Part shown: positions 7,060-10,610 of the stretch, piece after piece
Layout: every line of letters starts with the position of its first letter
Numbering within the stretch: the first letter of the stretch is position 1
Source of the DNA: Fervidobacterium sp.
Lineage (GTDB): Bacteria; Thermotogota; Thermotogae; Thermotogales; Fervidobacteriaceae
Direction: 5' to 3'
NCBI GenBank assembly: GCA_003522805.1
Contig: DPIB01000197.1
Span: 1-10,610, forward strand
Length of the DNA stretch: 10,610 bases
The notes under the pieces: generated by a model
Database searches by the model: none
The model's input: only the letters and a program-made list of their open reading frames with translations
Told to the model about the DNA's origin: nothing
Program-made: the position numbers and the translations under genes

Positions 7060-8506
7060 TTGTATTCCCCCATAACGTTTCATGATTATCGGTAGATTGG
7101 TCTGGCAGATAATAATCTAGTATTCTCTTCAACTTATAATTATTAGTTCTTCTGATTGCGTCAAACAGCTTTGCCCGTGTGTTGTTATTGATTATGGATA
7201 GGAGTTCGGTTCTTTCATTATCCGTTAATGCATCGAATTGTTTTAGCCAATTGCTTTCATCAGCTTGAGGTACTCTGTCTCGGAACATTAATATTTTCTC
7301 AGGCATATAGAGAATTTTTTTGAACGCCTCTACACTCTGACCGAACGCTCTATAAAAGAAGTCTTCTCCAGGCATTACCACCCCTTTGACAACATTGAGA
7401 ATCCTTTGGATGCTGCGGATAAAGTACCAGTTCCAGTTGGGGGCGATATAACTACGGTTTTTATTATTAAGAGGGATGTATTTCATTGGGAAGGAATAGA
7501 TCTTTATCCCTTCTTTTGAATATTTTGAATTTATCTCAATATTGATACGTAAACGTTCCCAGAAGTCCTCAGGCGTGTCTTTGTGGTTATAAAGAATATA
7601 GTTTGAAAGCTTATGAATGCCATGGTGAATGGCTAATTCTACGCATTTTTTGTATTGATTCTTAAGACTTATATGGTCAAAAGCGACACGAAGTGGGTCG
7701 ATAGCTATCATAGAAAGCAATTTTATTTTTTCTTTATTGAGCAGTCTTGCGTCAATACCCTGATTAAAATCAACGTATCGAGCTTTTTTTATAACTGACC
7801 CAGTCTTTGATAAATACGAATACTTTGCCCCCTTTTCAAAGCCCAGGTTAATAATATCATTTATTATTTTATTAAATTTGGATGAGGCTAAAACGTTATT
7901 ATCAAATAATGTCAGATGTGCTTTCTCCCCATACTTATTAGCAATATTTCGAACGTAAGGCTTAATATCTCGATAATCTACAAAATCGGGCTCGAGCCTG
8001 GGGACGCCACAAAAATCGCACTTATGAATACATCCTCTTGTAATGTAGCCAAAATAATTATCATCAATCAATGAATATTGCTGTGATGAACCTTTGAATA
8101 AATCATAATCTGGAATAATCTCGTCCACGATTATGTCGTTATCATCACCAAGTGCACCTGGTACATTGAGTATATTATGCTTTATAGGAGGGACCCCAGT
8201 CTCTTTCCATAATTCATCACGCATAAGACTGGCCAATATGCCGCCGACAACAATTCTCTTCGGGTCACCATGAACAAAGGTCTTATAGTACTTGATAGTA
8301 TCTACCGTGACCTTCCAGTCATACGTAAATAAAGTGGAGACATAGACTCTATCCCATGTTTCCTCATAAGCTGGGTCTTCCTTCATCCCCTTAACAAATC
8401 TAACGTTGTCCCCTAACTCTTTGTGATAAGAAGATATTTTCATTAAACCTAAAGGGGGGAATTTTGTTTTATAGCCAGGCTCAACAAGGAGGATATTACG
8501 CACCAC
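7052..8506 (-). CDS. Radical SAM enzyme with a degenerate B12-binding-like N-terminal domain
   Basis: A 484-residue radical SAM protein. The 4Fe-4S/SAM motif CxxxCxxC is intact at Cys159, Cys163 and Cys166 (RGCIHKCDFCGVPR). The following strand LTLFDNNVLAS (about 198-208) is typical of the partial TIM barrel. Residues 1-130 look like the Rossmann-type domain of B12-binding radical SAM enzymes (LLVEPGY, FPPLGLMKISSYHKELGD, RIVVGGILASL), but I see no DxHxxG cobalamin motif, so B12 binding is doubtful. The enzyme would cleave S-adenosylmethionine to a radical and modify an unknown substrate. About 150 C-terminal residues are basic and of no recognised family. The first in-frame start is GTG at 8506, with GAGGG 7 bases upstream; a second GTG follows at once. 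An in-frame TGA upstream rules out a longer form. It is not viperin-like: it is longer, and its cysteine motif context differs. It is co-transcribed with the GHKL gene. Confidence 0.88.
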   Translation of the reverse strand: MVRNILLVEPGYKTKFPPLGLMKISSYHKELGDNVRFVKGMKEDPAYEETWDRVYVSTLFTYDWKVTVDTIKYYKTFVHGDPKRIVVGGILASLMRDELWKETGVPPIKHNILNVPGALGDDNDIIVDEIIPDYDLFKGSSQQYSLIDDNYFGYITRGCIHKCDFCGVPRLEPDFVDYRDIKPYVRNIANKYGEKAHLTLFDNNVLASSKFNKIINDIINLGFEKGAKYSYLSKTGSVIKKARYVDFNQGIDARLLNKEKIKLLSMIAIDPLRVAFDHISLKNQYKKCVELAIHHGIHKLSNYILYNHKDTPEDFWERLRINIEINSKYSKEGIKIYSFPMKYIPLNNKNRSYIAPNWNWYFIRSIQRILNVVKGVVMPGEDFFYRAFGQSVEAFKKILYMPEKILMFRDRVPQADESNWLKQFDALTDNERTELLSIINNNTRAKLFDAIRRTNNYKLKRILDYYLPDQSTDNHETLWGNTND

Positions 8507-8540
8507 GAATCATCCCTCGATATTTGATATTAAAAAATTT

Positions 8541-8568
8541 GTTATCACAATGAACATCTATTTGTCTA
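8541..8568 (-). promoter_or_regulatory. Candidate promoter of the radical SAM-GHKL operon
   Basis: On the minus strand, TAGACA (8568-8563) and GATAAC (8546-8541) are 16 bases apart, giving a plausible sigma70 promoter with a start near 8534 and a short leader of about 28 bases. The match is moderate. The 288-base stretch from 8507 to 8794 that holds it is very A+T-rich, has no ORF worth calling, and separates two divergent genes, so it is probably a shared control region. Confidence 0.35.
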
Positions 8569-8748
8569 TCACATTATTACCCTATAGAACAAAGGCGATA
8601 TACAGGGATATTGATTCTTGATGAATTGATTTTTAATGATAAATGCTGAAACCACGATATCTATATGATTTATTTTTATCTTTAAAGATTTTCGTTAAAG
8701 CAATAACTTTTATTGGCAATACAACACTTGGTTATTAAAAAAATGAAA

Positions 8749-8787
8749 TTAACTTTAAAAATTAATATAGTATAAACTTTGGGGGGA
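8749..8787 (+). promoter_or_regulatory. Weak promoter candidate and strong RBS of the helix-turn-helix gene
   Basis: TTAACT at 8749-8754 and TATAAA at 8771-8776 are 16 bases apart, but the predicted start near 8783 falls inside the ribosome-binding site, so this pair is doubtful. An alternative -35, TTGGCA at 8713-8718, has no clean -10. The GGGGGGA site at 8781-8787 is 7 bases before the ATG and fixes the start. Confidence 0.25.
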
Positions 8788-8794
8788 TTCATAT

Positions 8795-9244
8795 ATGTTC
8801 TTAAAAATCTCTGTTTCTGATAAAAGCCGTAAAGATTGGTCAGGGGAATACTATTATGCTGTCGAATTAAATGATGAAATAATCATTGAGGGCAGGGTAA
8901 AAAATGTCCATCTGAAAGAATGCTGGACCAAGCTGGTCCAGGAGTTGTTCAAAGAGACTCTCGTATCAACCTCGCCTGCGCCAGCAGAAGAAGAACCATT
9001 GCACATGCCATCACCAATAGCGCTTGAGAAGCAGCAGGACCGCTATCTGACTGCAAAAGAGACGTCATTTATCACAGGCATAAGCTTGGGAACGCTTGCG
9101 AACAATCGATCTGCTCGCAAGGGAATTCCATATGTTAAGATATCAGATCGATCGGTAAGATATAAGCTCTCAGATGTTCTCGCCTACATGAATCACAACA
9201 GAATAGACCCGCAGCAGTTGAGAAACAGGCTATCCCATAAATAA
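8795..9244 (+). CDS. Small DNA-binding protein with excisionase/AlpA-like helix-turn-helix
   Basis: A 149-residue protein with two parts. Residues 1-55 form a strand-rich segment (YYYAVELNDEIIIEGRV) followed by an amphipathic helix (CWTKLVQELFKE), of no family I recognise. A Pro/Glu-rich linker (about 58-80) leads to residues 83-136, where RYLTAKETSFITGISLGTL, then IPYVKISDRSVRYKLSDVLAYM, matches the winged helix-turn-helix of excisionases and AlpA-type regulators: a first helix, a recognition helix after GIS, and a wing ending in the typical YKLSDVLAYM. On mobile elements such proteins act as recombination directionality factors or regulators. It is divergent from the radical SAM operon across a 288-base A+T-rich region, so it may control that operon, itself, or excision by the integrase. 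At 149 residues it is longer than a plain excisionase because of the extra N-terminal part. Confidence 0.75.
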   Translation: MFLKISVSDKSRKDWSGEYYYAVELNDEIIIEGRVKNVHLKECWTKLVQELFKETLVSTSPAPAEEEPLHMPSPIALEKQQDRYLTAKETSFITGISLGTLANNRSARKGIPYVKISDRSVRYKLSDVLAYMNHNRIDPQQLRNRLSHK

Positions 9245-9257
9245 ACCAAATCGGTAA

Positions 9258-9288
9258 GGGATTTCCTTGTTTTTGTGGAAATATTCCC
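9258..9288 (+). terminator. Hairpin after the helix-turn-helix gene
   Basis: GGG-ATTTCC (9258-9266) pairs with GGAAAT at 9277-9282 and CCC at 9286-9288, with a three-base bulge and a 10-base T-rich loop. It begins 13 bases after the stop codon. No T-run follows the stem, so intrinsic termination is uncertain; it could also be an mRNA-stabilising structure. Confidence 0.3.
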
Positions 9289-9318
9289 GCTGAAAAGGCC
9301 GAATCGATCTGATCCCTG

Positions 9319-9332
9319 AGTTTGCGTAAACT
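9319..9332. promoter_or_regulatory. Operator-like palindrome upstream of the toxin-antitoxin pair
   Basis: AGTTT-GCGT-AAACT is a 5-4-5 inverted repeat lying 23 bases upstream of the -35 element of the toxin-antitoxin promoter. Antitoxins with winged-helix domains often repress their own operon by binding such sites. The position is compatible with this, although it is upstream of the core promoter rather than over it. The role is inferred. Confidence 0.3.
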
Positions 9333-9354
9333 GATCTCGATACTCAAATAAGTG

Positions 9355-9383
9355 TTGATTTCAGCCGATATTGTGATTATAAG
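9355..9383 (+). promoter_or_regulatory. Sigma70-like promoter of the toxin-antitoxin operon
   Basis: TTGATT at 9355-9360 and TATAAG at 9378-9383 are separated by an ideal 17 bases. Transcription would start near 9390, leaving a leader of about 27 bases that carries the AGGGGA ribosome-binding site at 9406-9411, five bases before the GTG start at 9417. Confidence 0.55.
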
Positions 9384-9416
9384 ATTATCACCGGATGATA
9401 ACAAAAGGGGAGAAAC

Positions 9417-9767
9417 GTGCCATTGAAAGCTCGGGACTCGAGTCTTGAGATGCTTATTAGCCTTGATGGTGAGAAGTTTTTCTTGGATTCGGGATACTAC
9501 GTCAAAATGATAGCGCGAGTGATAGATGCTTCTGAGCAGATCCCTCATGGAGTCAGTTATTCTCTGACACTTCACGATAGAAATAACACCAGGATACTGG
9601 GATATGATAACGCTCATGGGGTAGTGAATTCAAAACGGAAAAGATTTTCAGGGAAAAAGGTAACATGGGATCATATTCACAAAAGAAACATGATCGAGCC
9701 TTATGAGTTTGATACACCGGCCCAACTGGTAGAGGATTTTTGGAAGGACGTTTATAAGATTAAGTAA
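9417..9767 (+). CDS. tumE: TumE-like toxin (DUF6516 family) of a toxin-antitoxin pair
   Basis: A 116-residue protein whose C-terminal half carries the layout I associate with the TumE/DUF6516 family: a strand pair GVSYSLTLHDRNNTRILGYDN at about 45-65 (written here in part), a basic turn, TWDHIH at 83-88, PYEF at 95-98, and the closing helix QLVEDFWKDVYK. The DNA, DHxH and DFW positions are the recognisable marks. The family is annotated as the toxin of a two-gene module; its biochemical target is not evident from the sequence. The start is GTG at 9417, with AGGGGA five bases upstream. The antitoxin-like gene follows after 19 bases on the same strand, the usual pairing. It has its own promoter, so the pair is a separate unit near the right side of the island, likely contributing to island maintenance. 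Confidence 0.75.
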   Translation: MPLKARDSSLEMLISLDGEKFFLDSGYYVKMIARVIDASEQIPHGVSYSLTLHDRNNTRILGYDNAHGVVNSKRKRFSGKKVTWDHIHKRNMIEPYEFDTPAQLVEDFWKDVYKIK

Positions 9768-9786
9768 CCCAAGAGAGGCTAGAGTC

Positions 9787-10164
9787 ATGGCTAAGAAAAA
9801 GACGGTAGTGAATATTGGTATAATGTCTCTGGAAAAGTTTAGAGCCCGAACGATCGCCATTGCTAAAGGCGAATATGTGCCGAAACCAAACGAACCTAAG
9901 ATTTGGTTTGAATCAATTCAATCTTTAGCCCAAGTTTTGGGTGAGGACAACCAGGAGCTTCTGCGCGTAATTGTTGAGAAGGCGCCCACCTCCATGAAAG
10001 AATTGGCCGAGCTAACTGGCAGAAAAAGCAGCAACGTTTGCAGAACCCTGAAAACTATGGAACGGGCTGGCGTTGTTGAACTAAAGAAAGAGAATAAAGT
10101 TGTTCGTCCAATTGCCAAAGTAACAAACTTCAGGCTTGAGTTTGGCATTGGAGCAAGTGTCTGA
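9787..10164 (+). CDS. tumA: Winged-helix antitoxin partner (TumA / HVO_A0114-like)
   Basis: A 125-residue protein with an N-terminal segment (about 1-40, a likely toxin-binding part rich in Lys and Pro) and a MarR-like winged helix-turn-helix at about 41-117. The run WFESIQSLAQVL, NQELLRVIVEKAPTSMKELAELTGR, SNVCRTLKTMERAGVVEL and RPIAKV follows the helix 1 to wing order of the HVO_A0114-type putative DNA-binding family, which is commonly paired with DUF6516 toxins. It would bind the toxin and repress the shared promoter, possibly through the palindrome at 9319-9332. GAGAGG upstream of the ATG serves as ribosome-binding site, and the gene begins 19 bases after the toxin stop. The order toxin then antitoxin is reversed compared with classic type II pairs but usual for this type. 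Confidence 0.75.
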   Translation: MAKKKTVVNIGIMSLEKFRARTIAIAKGEYVPKPNEPKIWFESIQSLAQVLGEDNQELLRVIVEKAPTSMKELAELTGRKSSNVCRTLKTMERAGVVELKKENKVVRPIAKVTNFRLEFGIGASV

Positions 10165-10180
10165 GATGTTTTGCCATGAA

Positions 10181-10217
10181 GCTAGCAGTTGGTGCGCAAT
10201 TTGCGCTAACTGCTAGC
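10181..10217. repeat. Strong palindrome downstream of the antitoxin gene
   Basis: GCTAGCAGTT at 10181-10190 is perfectly complementary to AACTGCTAGC at 10208-10217. Inside, GCGCAA (10194-10199) pairs with TTGCGC (10201-10206) with a small asymmetric internal loop. The total stem is about 14-16 bp, starting 16 bases after the antitoxin stop. No T-run follows, so it is not a textbook intrinsic terminator, though it may still end or protect the toxin-antitoxin transcript. It could also be a recombination or protein-binding site near the island edge. Confidence 0.6.
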
Positions 10218-10267
10218 TCTAATGCAAGTCCTCGTAAGCACAAGTAAACTGTATTAGCTAGGATCTG

Positions 10268-10493
10268 ATCTTACAAATATCAAAGAAAGGTTCTGATGAG
10301 ATCTGACAATAGACCCTTATCTATTCAATGAAATCATAGATTGCGTGCCAATAGCAAAAGCCCGAGTTTTCTTTTAAAAAGTATAGCTATGGCTTGGATA
10401 TCTCGTCTCACACATCATTTACGCTTCAGCCTTGAACTTGAACCAGCTGCCACTGCCCACAACTGAAAATATCATCAAGCAATCTTACAAATA
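10268..10493. repeat. 12-bp direct repeat in the right non-coding region
   Basis: ATCTTACAAATA occurs at 10268-10279 and again at 10482-10493. It is A+T-rich, so chance is possible, although unlikely within 450 bases. It is not related to the 15-bp repeat at the left end. Confidence 0.3.
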
Positions 10494-10591
10494 CCTTTCT
10501 TGTCGATGTGCCCGCGTTTGTGTTTCTTGCCACATTTGGGGCATTTCACGGTTTCATCATAACATCTCCAATAAAGACGCTTTGCAATCTG
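10475..10591 (-). pseudogene. Cysteine-rich mini-ORF, possible gene relic
   Basis: On the minus strand, 38 sense codons between stops read through RLYWRCYDETVKCPKCGKKH and then GHIDKKGICKIA. CPKCG, an upstream Cys and a later GIC look like part of a zinc ribbon. The only plausible start inside is a GTG before KCPKCG, which would give 24 residues without a suitably placed ribosome-binding site. It is best read as a fragment of a zinc-binding protein, or a chance ORF. Confidence 0.25.
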
Positions 10592-10610
10592 TCAGTGGGA
10601 ATGCAATAAT

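Larger units (their letters stand above)
10165..10610. other. Right-hand non-coding region
   Basis: About 445 bases after the antitoxin gene contain no intact gene on either strand. All frames are broken by frequent stops. Contents are the palindrome, the 12-bp direct repeat and the cysteine-rich mini-ORF listed separately. No tRNA, attR core matching the left edge, or complete insertion sequence is visible. It may be decayed sequence at the island boundary. Confidence 0.5.

Noticed and set aside
7052..8506. Prokaryotic viperin
   Set aside because: The CxxxCxxC motif alone is not diagnostic. The protein is much longer, has a B12-like front domain and lacks the compact viperin layout.
1727..8506. 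A Dnd/Ssp phosphorothioation or Dpd deazaguanine system
   Set aside because: No cysteine desulfurase, DndC/D/E-like protein, or tRNA-guanine transglycosylase-like protein is present.
9135..9617. 160-residue minus-strand ORF across the toxin gene
   Set aside because: It overlaps both the helix-turn-helix gene and the toxin gene antisense, and its protein shows no recognisable motif, whereas the plus-strand products do.
10181..10217. Integron attC site
   Set aside because: The palindrome lacks correctly ordered RYYYAAC and GTTRRRY boxes, and no second copy or integron-type integrase is seen.
1..10610. CRISPR array or complete insertion sequence
   Set aside because: No regularly spaced repeats were found, and no transposase ORF with flanking terminal inverted repeats is present.

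Overview
The window looks like a bacterial genomic island or remnant prophage. It has a tyrosine-recombinase integrase at the left edge, two convergent gene cassettes of DNA-processing type in the middle, and a small DNA-binding protein plus a toxin-antitoxin pair on the right. No rRNA or tRNA, complete insertion sequence, CRISPR array or phage structural gene is visible. Shine-Dalgarno sites are strong (GGAGG type), sigma70-like promoters can be read, and the central cassettes look more A+T-rich than the integrase. That fits a laterally acquired bacterial segment. The host cannot be fixed from this sequence; an anaerobic proteobacterium or Desulfobacterota-like host is only a guess.

Layout. 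1-216: integrase control region, with a 15-bp direct repeat and an operator-like inverted repeat beside a TATAAT box. 217-1383: integrase. 1384-1726: mostly non-coding, ending in a good promoter (TTGAAT-N17-TATAAT). 1727-5690: four-gene plus-strand operon encoding a ParB/sulfiredoxin-fold protein, a small PD-(D/E)XK nuclease-like protein, a compact SNF2-type ATPase and a second ParB/sulfiredoxin-fold protein. 8506-5722: a minus-strand pair encoding a radical SAM enzyme with a degenerate B12-binding-like front end and a GHKL/Hsp90-type ATPase. Their reading frames overlap by 8 bases and the pair converges on the first operon. 8795-9244: a two-part protein with a C-terminal excisionase/AlpA-like helix-turn-helix. 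9417-10164: a TumE (DUF6516)-like toxin and a winged-helix antitoxin with their own promoter and operator-like palindrome. 10165-10610: non-coding, with a strong 10-bp-arm palindrome, a 12-bp direct repeat and a cysteine-rich mini-ORF that may be a gene relic.

How the genes may work together. The integrase and the TA pair would move and stabilise the island. The central six genes combine DNA recognition or NTP switching (two ParB-like), DNA cleavage (PD-(D/E)XK), DNA translocation (SNF2), an ATP-driven clamp (GHKL) and radical chemistry (radical SAM). This inventory suits a DNA-targeting defence or conflict system, and I do not recognise the combination as a named one. The main alternative is a phage-type replication/recombination module next to an unrelated radical SAM-GHKL cassette. 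Motif-level family calls are firm; the joint function is inference.
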